Below are positions 25,215 through 33,650 of a DNA stretch of 33,650 nt, piece by piece. A program made the translations under genes and the position numbers. The DNA comes from Candidatus Cryptobacteroides faecihippi (GTDB lineage Bacteria > Bacteroidota > Bacteroidia > Bacteroidales > UBA932). Where the stretch lies: NCBI GenBank assembly GCA_018066065.1, contig JAGHSC010000207.1:1-33650 (forward strand). The letters run 5' to 3'. Position 1 is the first letter of the stretch. Every line of letters starts with the position of its first letter. The notes below the pieces were generated by a model. It was not told the origin of the DNA, did not search any database, and worked only from the letters and a program-made list of their open reading frames with translations.

Positions 25215-27319
25215 AACACCTGCACATAGATATAGAAACCTACAGCCCCGAGCCGATTGCCGACTGCGGAGCCTACAGATACGCGATGAATCCCGAGTTC
25301 GAGATCCTGCTGGTGGCCTATGCCAAGGATGACGAGCCGACTCAGATCATCGACCTCGCAAGCGGCGAAAAACTCCCCGAGTGGTTCGTTCAAGCTCTCC
25401 TCGACCATCAGGTGACCAAGCATGCACACAACGCAGTGTTCGAGCGTGTCTGCTTCACCATGTGGTTGAGGCGTCACACCTGCATCATAGCAGATGACGA
25501 ATGGCTCAACCCGATGGACTGGGAGTGCAGCTCCGTCAAGGCCGGAAGGTGCGGTCTGCCTCTGAGCTTGAAGGGAGCCGGCGAAGCTCTCCGACTCTCG
25601 GAGCAGAAGATGGACGAGGGCAAGTCTCTCATCCAGCTGTTCTGCACACCTCGCAAGGTCCGCAAAGGATCCGAGAACGAGGGACTCTTCGGAGAACTTC
25701 CCAAGAGGGTGCAGCCGTCCGAGTATCCCGACAAGTGGGAAACCTTCAAGGCATACTGCATCAGGGACGTGGACGTGGAGCGCAGCATAGAGGAGGCGCT
25801 CAGCTGGTACGAGGTCAGCGACTTCGAGAAGGCTCTCTACGCCATCGATCAGCGCATCAACGACTACGGCGTCCGCATAGACCTCGACATGGTGACCGAG
25901 GCGAACCGCATGGACATCCTCACCAAGTCAAGGCTCTCGGCCGAGGCCGTGACCATCACCGGCCTGAGCAACCCGAACTCAGGACCGCAGCTCAAGGCGT
26001 GGCTCTCGGAGAGACTCGGCATCGACATCCCGTCACTCACCAAGACAACCCTTCCCGACATCGTCGGCGAAGCAAGAAGGCAGAGGGACACAGTTGCCCT
26101 CAGAGTCCTGCAGATCCGCGCGGAAATGGGCAAGACGAGCAACGCCAAATACGACGCGATGCTGTCGGTGGTAGGCCCTGACGGAAGGGCACGAGGACTC
26201 ACCCAGTTCTACGGATCACGCACAGGCCGATGGGCCGGACGACTCATCCAGATGCAGAACCTTCCGCAGAATCACATCGGCGCCCTGGACACTGCGAGAC
26301 AGATGCTCAAGGCCGCAGACTATGACAGCCTCGACCTCACCTTTGGCAACGTGCCCGACACCATCAGCCAGCTCATCCGCACATCGTTCATCCCGAGCGA
26401 TGGCAAGATCTACGCGGTCTGCGACTTCTCAGCCATCGAGGCACGAGTGCTCGCATGGATGGCCGGTGAGGAATGGGTGCTTGACACCTTCCGCCAGGGT
26501 GGTGACATCTACTGCGCGACTGCGTCTCAGATGTTCCACAAGCCTGTGGAGAAGCACGGCCAGAACGCACACCTCCGCCAGAGAGGAAAGGTCGCAGTCC
26601 TCGCCCTCGGATACGGTGGCGGAGTGTCAGCCCTCGACGAGATGGGCGGTGCCCGTCTCGGCATGACCGAAGAGGAGGAGGCCGACACCGTGAAGATGTG
26701 GCGCAACGCCAACCCCGGCATCGTGGCCTTCTGGGGCCTCGTGGAGAAAGCAGCGAAGGAGTGCATCGTCTACAAGACCACCCGCAAGGTGGAGACACCC
26801 CACACCAGTGTGACCTTCCGCATGGAGGACAGCACCATGACCATCGAGCTCCCTTCCGGCAGGAAGATCTGCTATCCTGAGGCCGAGCTGCACTTCGACA
26901 GGGAGTGGGCATGCACGGGACAGACAGCAGCCCAGGCGGCAACCGACTCAAGCTTCATCAAGAAGGAGAAGCCAGCTCTGCACCCTGAGCGACACTACAT
27001 GGACAAGGGAGCATCCATCCGCTTCATGGGAACCAACCAGACAACCCGCAAGTGGGAATGGATTGAGACCTGGGGAGGAAAGCTCACGGAGAACATCGTG
27101 CAGGCAGTAGCCCGTGACTGCCTCGCTGAGACAATGGTCAACTGCATGAAGGCAGACTTCCCTGTTGTCTTCCACATCCATGACGAGCTCGTGATGGAGG
27201 TCTCATCGGAGGACAAGCTCGAGGAGATCCAGGACATCTTCGCCATCGTGCCCTCATGGGCAAACATGCTCCCTCTGAGGGGCGCAGGATATACCGGAAA
27301 TTATTACTACAAAGACTAA
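25211..27319 (+). CDS. Family A DNA polymerase with 3'-5' exonuclease-like N-terminus
   Basis: MKHLHIDIETYSP; FYGSRTGRWAGRLIQMQNLPQ; CDFSAIEARVLAWMAGE; HDELVMEV. Confidence 0.95.
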   Translation: MKHLHIDIETYSPEPIADCGAYRYAMNPEFEILLVAYAKDDEPTQIIDLASGEKLPEWFVQALLDHQVTKHAHNAVFERVCFTMWLRRHTCIIADDEWLNPMDWECSSVKAGRCGLPLSLKGAGEALRLSEQKMDEGKSLIQLFCTPRKVRKGSENEGLFGELPKRVQPSEYPDKWETFKAYCIRDVDVERSIEEALSWYEVSDFEKALYAIDQRINDYGVRIDLDMVTEANRMDILTKSRLSAEAVTITGLSNPNSGPQLKAWLSERLGIDIPSLTKTTLPDIVGEARRQRDTVALRVLQIRAEMGKTSNAKYDAMLSVVGPDGRARGLTQFYGSRTGRWAGRLIQMQNLPQNHIGALDTARQMLKAADYDSLDLTFGNVPDTISQLIRTSFIPSDGKIYAVCDFSAIEARVLAWMAGEEWVLDTFRQGGDIYCATASQMFHKPVEKHGQNAHLRQRGKVAVLALGYGGGVSALDEMGGARLGMTEEEEADTVKMWRNANPGIVAFWGLVEKAAKECIVYKTTRKVETPHTSVTFRMEDSTMTIELPSGRKICYPEAELHFDREWACTGQTAAQAATDSSFIKKEKPALHPERHYMDKGASIRFMGTNQTTRKWEWIETWGGKLTENIVQAVARDCLAETMVNCMKADFPVVFHIHDELVMEVSSEDKLEEIQDIFAIVPSWANMLPLRGAGYTGNYYYKD

Positions 27320-27325
27320 AATGAT

Positions 27326-27508
27326 ATGGAACAGTTAAAACTCGGACAGAAGGTAGAAGTGCAAGATCCCACGGTAAGGGGGGAGGCTCGCAAGGGAATC
27401 ATCTCAGGTTATGCAAACTCAATGTTTGATGGACAGGAGCTCTACTTTGTAACCTTCAAGAACAAGCACACGAACACCTACTGTCGTGAAGCAATCACAC
27501 TCAAGTAA
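27326..27508 (+). CDS. Hypothetical protein, 60 aa
   Basis: ORF in operon, beta-rich. Confidence 0.6.
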   Translation: MEQLKLGQKVEVQDPTVRGEARKGIISGYANSMFDGQELYFVTFKNKHTNTYCREAITLK

Positions 27509-27535
27509 ATCAACAATTAAATCTATCAAAAACTT

Positions 27536-28063
27536 ATGGCAACAATGAAGAAAGGGGCATCAACAAGCCTCAATGATTTCCCCTACTACGGCACCCACCG
27601 TGTGGGTGACATCGTCATGGATCTCGACTCAGGCATCGAGTGCGAGATTGACCGCTACGGACGCGCTATGGACAAGTACGGCATCGATCGCAGCAAGAAA
27701 CGCCTGGGCATCGTCAAGCCTTGGAAACCGGGCGATGACGAGAAGAAAAAGAGAGACGCTGAGGAGAAGGCGGTCAAGGAGGCGGAAAAGGATTTTCAGA
27801 TGGACCAGTTCGAGGACCCCGAGGAGCTCGTGGTGGAACTCGCGGAGGAGACTTCTCCAGCTGGTGGACAGACGACCAACTCCGAGACCTCAGAAGCAAT
27901 GCAGTCCTCAACTGTAGAGGAGAACGCTATGACGGAAGAAGAGACCGCGGCTCCGACCCTCGTGAGCTTCACCGACCAGCAGCTCGCAGACGAGCTCAGG
28001 ACAAGGGGCTACGAGGTGAGCGCGTCGAAGATCATAATGGTACCGCAGGAAGTAACACTCTAA
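27536..28063 (+). CDS. Hypothetical protein, 175 aa
   Basis: ORF in operon; charged middle region. Confidence 0.6.
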   Translation: MATMKKGASTSLNDFPYYGTHRVGDIVMDLDSGIECEIDRYGRAMDKYGIDRSKKRLGIVKPWKPGDDEKKKRDAEEKAVKEAEKDFQMDQFEDPEELVVELAEETSPAGGQTTNSETSEAMQSSTVEENAMTEEETAAPTLVSFTDQQLADELRTRGYEVSASKIIMVPQEVTL

Positions 28064-28066
28064 GCC

Positions 28067-28531
28067 ATGACACAGCAGGGGACATCGATAGACAACGTGA
28101 ACATGAACCTCACGTACTACTACCTCGAGAACGCCATCTACCTGTCGGAGGTGATGAACAAGACAGCGAAGATCCTGCTCTTGGACGAGGACCTCACAAA
28201 GGAGCAGAAGAGAGCGTTCAAGGAGGACGCGGGATTCACGTCGAAGATGATGCAGAACCTGACAAGGGCGAGGGACCTGTGGCGGCAGTTCTGCTCGGTC
28301 TGCGATGTTTTGCTTGTGGACTTTGGAGCGAAGATAGACGTGAAGCTATACGACCAGGGACAAGCGACGGCAGCTGCCATGCTGGCCATGGATATGGTGT
28401 ACTTCACACTTGGGGAGCAGAACAAAGAGACAGCTCAGAAGATACACGAGTATCTGAAGACCTTCCAATGGCCGGAGGAACTCAAGGGGGAATACGAGAG
28501 ACTCATGAAACGATCAAGGCTTCTCCGGTAG
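28067..28531 (+). CDS. Hypothetical helical protein, 154 aa
   Basis: ORF in operon. Confidence 0.65.
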   Translation: MTQQGTSIDNVNMNLTYYYLENAIYLSEVMNKTAKILLLDEDLTKEQKRAFKEDAGFTSKMMQNLTRARDLWRQFCSVCDVLLVDFGAKIDVKLYDQGQATAAAMLAMDMVYFTLGEQNKETAQKIHEYLKTFQWPEELKGEYERLMKRSRLLR

Positions 28532-28621
28532 TATTGGAAGCATTGAAGGAGTTCGTCCGCAACCGAGGCCGAGAGCCTCAACCGGAGACGGTGGACTCCT
28601 TCTTCAAAACAAAGAGAAAAT

Positions 28622-31045
28622 ATGGAAACCTACAGTATATCAACAGGACGCTCACGACTGGAGCAGGAATGGAAGGCCAAGCAGGTCAGCTGGGAGAACC
28701 TCGTGCAGAGACTCTCCCAGGTCAAGAGGACCGCTGAGACCTTCAGAGAGTACCAGGCCATGAGCCGCACCGACAAAGGCAAGCTCAAGGATGTCGGAGG
28801 CTTCGTCGGTGGTGTCATCGAGGGAGGACAGCGCAAAGCTGGCAACATCGTCAGCCGTTCGCTCGTGACCCTCGACATCGACTTCGGAACAGCCGACACC
28901 CTCGGCATCGTGGAGGACATGATGGCAGGCACCGCGTGGTGTCTCTACTCCACACACTCACACAGCTCGGCATCTCCACGCTACCGACTCATCGTACCGT
29001 TGACGAGAGCTGTCACTCCGGACGAATACATCCCGATCGCGAGAAGGCTCGCGGAGACCATCGGCATCGACATCTTCGACGACTCCACCTATCAGCCGGA
29101 GCGCCTCATGTACTGGCCGTCAGCGGCACAGGACGGAGAGTTCGTCTTCAGATCAGGCGGGGGTGACCCCGCTGGCGTTGAGGCTCTTCTCGGCTCCTTC
29201 ACCGACTGGAGGGATGTCACCGAGTGGCCGGTCAGCAAGCGCGTCCAGAGGCTCGCACAGAGCCACGGAAACAAGCAGGAGGACCCAACCCTCAAGCCGG
29301 GCATCATCGGCGCCTTCTGCCGTGCGTATTCAATCAGCGAGGCCATCGAGACCTTCCTCCCAGATGTCTACGAGCCTACAGGCAAGGACGACCGCTACAC
29401 CTTCATCGGCGGAACGACCGAAGCCGGTGCGGTGGTCTATGAGGACAAGTACCTCTACAGCCACCACGGCACCGACCCATGCTGTGAGCGTGAGGTCAAC
29501 GCCTTCGACCTCGTCAGGATCCACAAGTACGGACACCTCGACGAACAGAGCAGCCAGGACACTCCGGTGAACAAGCTGCCGTCCTTCGTGGAGATGGACC
29601 GCTTCGCCAGAGCGGACCGCAAGGTGAACGGAGTCATCGTGAGAGAGAAGCTCGCGAGCCTTGACAGCGATTTTGCTGACGTCAGCAAAATAGAAGAGGA
29701 GAGCGACGAGAGCTGGAAGGACCTGCTGAAGGTAGGCAAGAACGGACTGCTCGCAACGCCGGCCAACTACAACCTCCTCCTGAGGAACGACGCCGGACTG
29801 AGGGACGCGGTAAGGCATGACAGCTTCCGTGGGCGCAATGTCCTGACACGCGATCTGCCGTGGAGGAAGATGGAGTCCAACCCATTCTGGGAGAACTCCG
29901 ACGACGTCAACCTCATCGGATATGTGTCCCGCTGCTATGGAGGTTCCGCAATCACCAAAACCGTGCTCCTGGACGAGTGGGATGCCGTTATCTCGCAGAA
30001 CTCCTTCCATCCGGTGCGGGACTTCCTCAACTCACTGCCTCAGTGGGACGGTGTTTCCCGTCTGGACACACTTCTCGTTGACTATTTAGGTGCCACAGAC
30101 TGCCCGCTCACGAGGGCAATGACCCGCAAGCACTTCACGGCTGCTGTGGCGCGTATCTTCGAGCCGGGCATCAAGTACGACTACGTGCTCACGCTCACCG
30201 GTCCTGAGGGAGTCGGCAAGTCCACCCTCATCAAGAGCCTGGCGGGCGAATGGTTCGACGACAGCTTCTCCACCGGCAGCATCGGAGACAAGGAAGCCAT
30301 GGAGCACGTGCATGGAAGGTGGTGCATCGAGATGGGCGAGCTCAAGGACTACAAGAAGAACACGGTGGAGGCCTTCAAGGCTTTCATCAGCAAGCAGGAG
30401 GACGCCTTCAGACCGGCATACGGACGCAAGACGGAAATCTACCGCAGGCAGTGTGTCTTCTTCGCCACAACGAACGAGAAAGCCTTCCTGAAGGGAGACA
30501 CGGGCAACCGCCGCTTCTGGGCCGTTGAGGTCATGGAGGACCTTCCTCAGAAGGACGTCTTCAACATAGACGAGGCGACCCGCCTGCAGATATGGGCTGA
30601 AGCTCTGAAGCGGTACCGTGACCGCGAGCCGCTCTTCCTGGATCCGTCGATGGAGAGGGAGGCACGCATCCGCCAGCAGGAGCACAACGAGATCACGACT
30701 GACGAGCGCATCGGCATCATCGACGCCGGGCTCAGGAGACACCTCCCGACCACGTGGTGGAGCCTCAACCGTCAGCAGCGGCGTGACTTCTACAAGGGTG
30801 CGTACATGGACGACAACGAGCCGTATCTGAGGCGCGAGACCATCTGCGTGGCTGAGGTGCAGGAGGAGTTCTTCGGGGCTCAATCCGACCGCTACAAGAA
30901 CCGCGAAATCGCGCAGATCCTTCGTGGCATGGGCCTCGAAGAAATCGGTGTGGCAAGGAACAAGGACGACCGCGAATACGGTGTCCAGATGAGGTTCAAA
31001 ATCCCGGACTCCTTTTGGTCAGTTACGGAGGTTTATCTCAAGTAG
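28622..31045 (+). CDS. VirE-like primase/helicase (P-loop ATPase)
   Basis: SLVTLDIDFGTAD ... LYSTHSHSSASPRYRLIVPL; GPEGVGKSTLIKSLAGEWFDDSF; FFATTNEKAFLKGDTGNRRFWAVEV. Confidence 0.9.
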   Translation: METYSISTGRSRLEQEWKAKQVSWENLVQRLSQVKRTAETFREYQAMSRTDKGKLKDVGGFVGGVIEGGQRKAGNIVSRSLVTLDIDFGTADTLGIVEDMMAGTAWCLYSTHSHSSASPRYRLIVPLTRAVTPDEYIPIARRLAETIGIDIFDDSTYQPERLMYWPSAAQDGEFVFRSGGGDPAGVEALLGSFTDWRDVTEWPVSKRVQRLAQSHGNKQEDPTLKPGIIGAFCRAYSISEAIETFLPDVYEPTGKDDRYTFIGGTTEAGAVVYEDKYLYSHHGTDPCCEREVNAFDLVRIHKYGHLDEQSSQDTPVNKLPSFVEMDRFARADRKVNGVIVREKLASLDSDFADVSKIEEESDESWKDLLKVGKNGLLATPANYNLLLRNDAGLRDAVRHDSFRGRNVLTRDLPWRKMESNPFWENSDDVNLIGYVSRCYGGSAITKTVLLDEWDAVISQNSFHPVRDFLNSLPQWDGVSRLDTLLVDYLGATDCPLTRAMTRKHFTAAVARIFEPGIKYDYVLTLTGPEGVGKSTLIKSLAGEWFDDSFSTGSIGDKEAMEHVHGRWCIEMGELKDYKKNTVEAFKAFISKQEDAFRPAYGRKTEIYRRQCVFFATTNEKAFLKGDTGNRRFWAVEVMEDLPQKDVFNIDEATRLQIWAEALKRYRDREPLFLDPSMEREARIRQQEHNEITTDERIGIIDAGLRRHLPTTWWSLNRQQRRDFYKGAYMDDNEPYLRRETICVAEVQEEFFGAQSDRYKNREIAQILRGMGLEEIGVARNKDDREYGVQMRFKIPDSFWSVTEVYLK

Positions 31046-31054
31046 TGCTTTAGG

Positions 31055-31303
31055 TGTAAAACAGTCTGTAAAACATGATTTACAACTTTGTAAAACACTC
31101 GAATGATTTACAACTGATTTACACTTTAATTTACAAGGTCTAAACGATTGGACTATAACGATATACACACTTTTGTAAATTATGTAAATCAAAAATGACC
31201 AACTTTTCGTCTAAGTGCATTTAGGTAACAATGGCCCTACCTACACCTGCCTAATCGCGTATGTAGAAAATATATAGGGATTTTGATTTACAAATTTACA
31301 AAC
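31055..31303. repeat. AT-rich intergenic cluster of about 11 TTTAC/GTAAA motifs, candidate origin or iteron region
   Basis: Copies read near 31056, 31068, 31079, 31090, 31107, 31118, 31130, 31175, 31184, 31287, 31296. Confidence 0.5.
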
Positions 31304-31317
31304 CAGAAAAAGACGGT

Positions 31318-31812
31318 ATGATTTTCAGCAAATTTATGACACGTAAACAGGAAAGCGAAAAAGACCTCGAAGCAAGGCTTGTCAAGGAGGTCGAAAAAAG
31401 AGGCGGCATGGCCATCAAGCTGACCAGTCAGTTCCACCGAGGTCTGCCGGACCGCCTGGTGCTCTGTCCGTTCCACACCTTGACGTTCGTGGAGATGAAG
31501 AGCACCGGCAAAAAGCCGACCGCTCTCCAGGAGGTGACCATCCAGCGCATCAAGAGCATGAGGTTCGCCACCAGAGTCATCGACACCACCGAGCAGCTTG
31601 ATGACTTCCTTGCAGAGCTTGACGAGAGACTGGAGCAGCAGGGCGAGCGCACCATGGAGTTCAGAGCCAAGAAGGCAGCAGCCATCAAGGCCGCAAAGCG
31701 CCAGCTGGTGAAGGAGCAGCAGGAGCAGTCCGACGATGAGAGACTGAAGGCTTCGGTGGATCGCCTCATGGCGAAGTGGACACCGGAGGAAGAGAGAAGG
31801 AGAAGAAAGTAA
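31318..31812 (+). CDS. VRR-NUC domain protein
   Basis: EKDLEARLVKEVEKRGGMAIKLTSQFHRGLPDRLVLCPFHTLTFVEMKSTGKKPTALQ. Confidence 0.85.
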   Translation: MIFSKFMTRKQESEKDLEARLVKEVEKRGGMAIKLTSQFHRGLPDRLVLCPFHTLTFVEMKSTGKKPTALQEVTIQRIKSMRFATRVIDTTEQLDDFLAELDERLEQQGERTMEFRAKKAAAIKAAKRQLVKEQQEQSDDERLKASVDRLMAKWTPEEERRRRK

Positions 31813-31816
31813 GACC

Positions 31817-33175
31817 ATGGAGTTCAGACCGCACACATATCAGACACGCGCCATCGACTTCGTCATGGACCACACCCACTGCGCCCTCTTCCTCGACATG
31901 GGACTTGGGAAGACGGTGAGCACCCTCACTGCCCTCGACCGCCTGATGTTCGAGGAGGCTGCGGTGGAACATGTTCTGGTCATAGCACCGAAGTCGGTGG
32001 CGCTGAACACATGGAGCGGCGAGACCTGCAAGTGGGACCATCTGAATCATCTGAAGCTCTCCATCGTGATGGGCACCCTGAAGCAGAGGACAGCAGCTCT
32101 CGATGTTGAGGCTGACATCTACGTGATCAATCGCGACAATGTGGTGTGGCTGGTGGAGTTCTTCCTGAACGCCGGCAAGGCGTGGCCCTTCGACACCGTT
32201 GTCATTGACGAGAGCAGCAGCTTCAAGAACTACGCCTCCAAGAGGTTCAAGGCTCTCTGGAAGATGAGACCGCAGATCCGCCGCATCATCGAACTCACAG
32301 GCACACCGGCACCGAACGGACTGATGGATCTGTGGAGTCAGGTGAAACTGCTGGACGGAGGCGAGAGGCTCGGCAAGTTCATCGGTCAGTACCGCGAGGG
32401 CTTCTTCCATCCGGGAGCAAGGTCCGGAGCCGTGGTCTACGACTGGGTACCGAACAAGGGAGCGCGTGAGAGGATAGCCGACAAGATCAGCGACATCTGC
32501 CTGAGCATGCAGGCCTCCGACTATCTGGAGATGCCGATGGTCATCGACGGCGGCATGACTCTCCAGCTGGCAGAACTGAAGCAGTACAGGAAGTTCGAGA
32601 AGGACCTGCTCCTGGACCTTGAGGACGGTGGCGAAATCATGGCACTGACGGCAGTGTCCCTCACCAACAAACTCCTGCAGTTTGCGTCCGGTGCAATCTA
32701 TGACACCGAGCACGACTGGCATGAGGTCAGCACTACAAAGCTCGAAGCCTTCTCCGACCTCATCGAGGCATCGACCGAACCCGTCCTGGTGTTCTACAAC
32801 TACCAGCACGAGAAGGAGAGAATCCTGTCGGAGTTCCCCGACGCTGTGCCGTTTAAGGGAGAACCGGAGATTTTGACACAATGGAACGAGGGAAAGATCC
32901 AGCTGCTGCTATGCCATCCTGCCTCGGTGGCTTATGGTCTGAACATGCAGCAGGGTGGACACATCATTGTGTGGTACTCACCGACCTGGAACCTTGAGCT
33001 GTACCAGCAGGCGAACGCCCGACTGCACAGGCAGGGCCAGACCAAGCCGGTGATCATATATCACCTGGTATGCAAGGACACAATGGACGAGGTCGTGATG
33101 GCAGCGCTGCACGGCAAGGGAGATACACAGGCAGCGCTGATGCAACACTTGAAACAATTGAAAGCAACGATATGA
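31817..33175 (+). CDS. SNF2-like DEAD-box helicase
   Basis: ALFLDMGLGKTVSTLTAL; VVIDESSSFKN; LTGTPAPNGLMDLWSQ; RLHRQGQTKPV. Confidence 0.92.
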   Translation: MEFRPHTYQTRAIDFVMDHTHCALFLDMGLGKTVSTLTALDRLMFEEAAVEHVLVIAPKSVALNTWSGETCKWDHLNHLKLSIVMGTLKQRTAALDVEADIYVINRDNVVWLVEFFLNAGKAWPFDTVVIDESSSFKNYASKRFKALWKMRPQIRRIIELTGTPAPNGLMDLWSQVKLLDGGERLGKFIGQYREGFFHPGARSGAVVYDWVPNKGARERIADKISDICLSMQASDYLEMPMVIDGGMTLQLAELKQYRKFEKDLLLDLEDGGEIMALTAVSLTNKLLQFASGAIYDTEHDWHEVSTTKLEAFSDLIEASTEPVLVFYNYQHEKERILSEFPDAVPFKGEPEILTQWNEGKIQLLLCHPASVAYGLNMQQGGHIIVWYSPTWNLELYQQANARLHRQGQTKPVIIYHLVCKDTMDEVVMAALHGKGDTQAALMQHLKQLKATI

Positions 33176-33342
33176 ACGAGAACAGATGTAGCAGCTGCCG
33201 ATACGCAGAGTTTGTCGGTACGCTGAGGGGACGATGCACAGCTGAGGTGCTGACCAAGGACGAGAGCAGAGACGATGTGCTGAAGTACAGGAGCGTGCTC
33301 CCGTGGTTCACATGTGAGAACGGAAAATATCAGAAGCGATGA
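33172..33342 (+). CDS. Cys-rich small protein, 56 aa
   Basis: MNENRCSSCRYAEFVGTLRGRCTAEVLTKDESRDDVLKYRSVLPWFTCENGKYQKR; 4-nt overlap with helicase stop. Confidence 0.6.
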   Translation: MNENRCSSCRYAEFVGTLRGRCTAEVLTKDESRDDVLKYRSVLPWFTCENGKYQKR

Positions 33343-33650
33343 GAAGACTTCCATGGGACTCAGCCACCAAGGTGGACAAGCATGACGGTGGGTACCACCG
33401 AGAGCAGTCGAACGAACTCTATCACACAGTGCGATGGACAAAGCTGTCGAAGAAGTTCAGAGCCAATCACCCACTGTGTGCGGAGTGCAACAGGAAAGGA
33501 GTGCTGAAGGAGTCGCAGTGTGTCGACCACATCATCCCGTTCCCTATCTGCACGGACTTCTTCGATGAGTCCAACCTTCAGGCTCTGTGCAACGAGTGCA
33601 ACATGCTGAAAGGCATCAAGGACCGAGAGCAGATCCAGAAGTGGAAGTGG
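33339..33650 (+). CDS. HNH endonuclease, 3'-truncated by the window
   Basis: HPLCAECNRKGVLKESQCVDHIIPFPICTDFFDESNLQALCNECNMLKGIKD. Confidence 0.88.
   Translation, partial: MRRLPWDSATKVDKHDGGYHREQSNELYHTVRWTKLSKKFRANHPLCAECNRKGVLKESQCVDHIIPFPICTDFFDESNLQALCNECNMLKGIKDREQIQKWKW

Noticed and set aside
26388-26951. 187-aa minus-strand Arg/Ser/Cys-rich ORF
   Set aside because: Antisense to DNA polymerase; biased composition.
28279-28737. 152-aa plus-strand ORF overlapping two CDS
   Set aside because: Most of it is out of frame within the 28067-28531 gene. A short real peptide around 28530-28737 cannot be excluded but is not supported.
30086-30883. 265-aa minus-strand ORF
   Set aside because: Antisense to the VirE-like primase-helicase; no recognisable motifs.
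31766-32881. 371-aa minus-strand ORF
   Set aside because: Fully antisense to the well-supported helicase gene; codon-bias artifact.
1-33650. CRISPR array, IS element or rRNA
   Set aside because: No regularly spaced repeats, no transposase-like ORF and no rRNA-like sequence seen; the repeats present are explained by the DGR and short motifs.
1-33650. Genome-wide stop-codon recoding to explain the internal TAG/TAA
   Set aside because: TAG, TAA and TGA all terminate other well-supported genes in this window; local mutation or error is simpler.

Overview
This window is most of a temperate, siphovirus-like phage or prophage of a Bacteroidales-type host (host inferred from the gene families and the TAnnTTTG promoter motifs). 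Left to right it carries: a 5'-truncated large terminase, an HK97-type head module, a tail module with a predicted -1 frameshift in the tail-assembly chaperone, receptor-binding/fiber proteins, a complete diversity-generating retroelement (DGR: target, avd, TR, RT), a lysis module with M15 endolysin and a putative unimolecular spanin, a minus-strand tyrosine integrase and repressor, an early/replication module (DUF2800, DUF2815, family A polymerase, VirE-like primase-helicase, VRR-NUC, SNF2-type helicase), and a truncated HNH nuclease at the right edge. The main finding is that the single TR (15156-15273) has two variable repeats of identical length (118 nt). VR1 (14475-14592) is at the 3' end of a 405-aa tail-associated protein. 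VR2 (24039-24156) is about 9 kb away, at the 3' end of a 173-aa gene inside the DNA-metabolism module. By manual alignment VR1 differs from TR at 18 positions, all TR adenines; VR2 differs at 19 positions, 18 of them TR adenines. Other leads: a 5-nt indel that distinguishes both VR 3' ends from TR, a structured leader before TR, hairpins after each VR, two in-frame nonsense codons in virion genes, a G8 tract between two partial ORFs, a 10-bp-phased GGGTC array next to the integrase, a TTTAC/GTAAA-rich candidate origin, and a structured tRNA-like RNA before a DUF3853-like gene. All homology calls come from reading the sequence; no database search was run.
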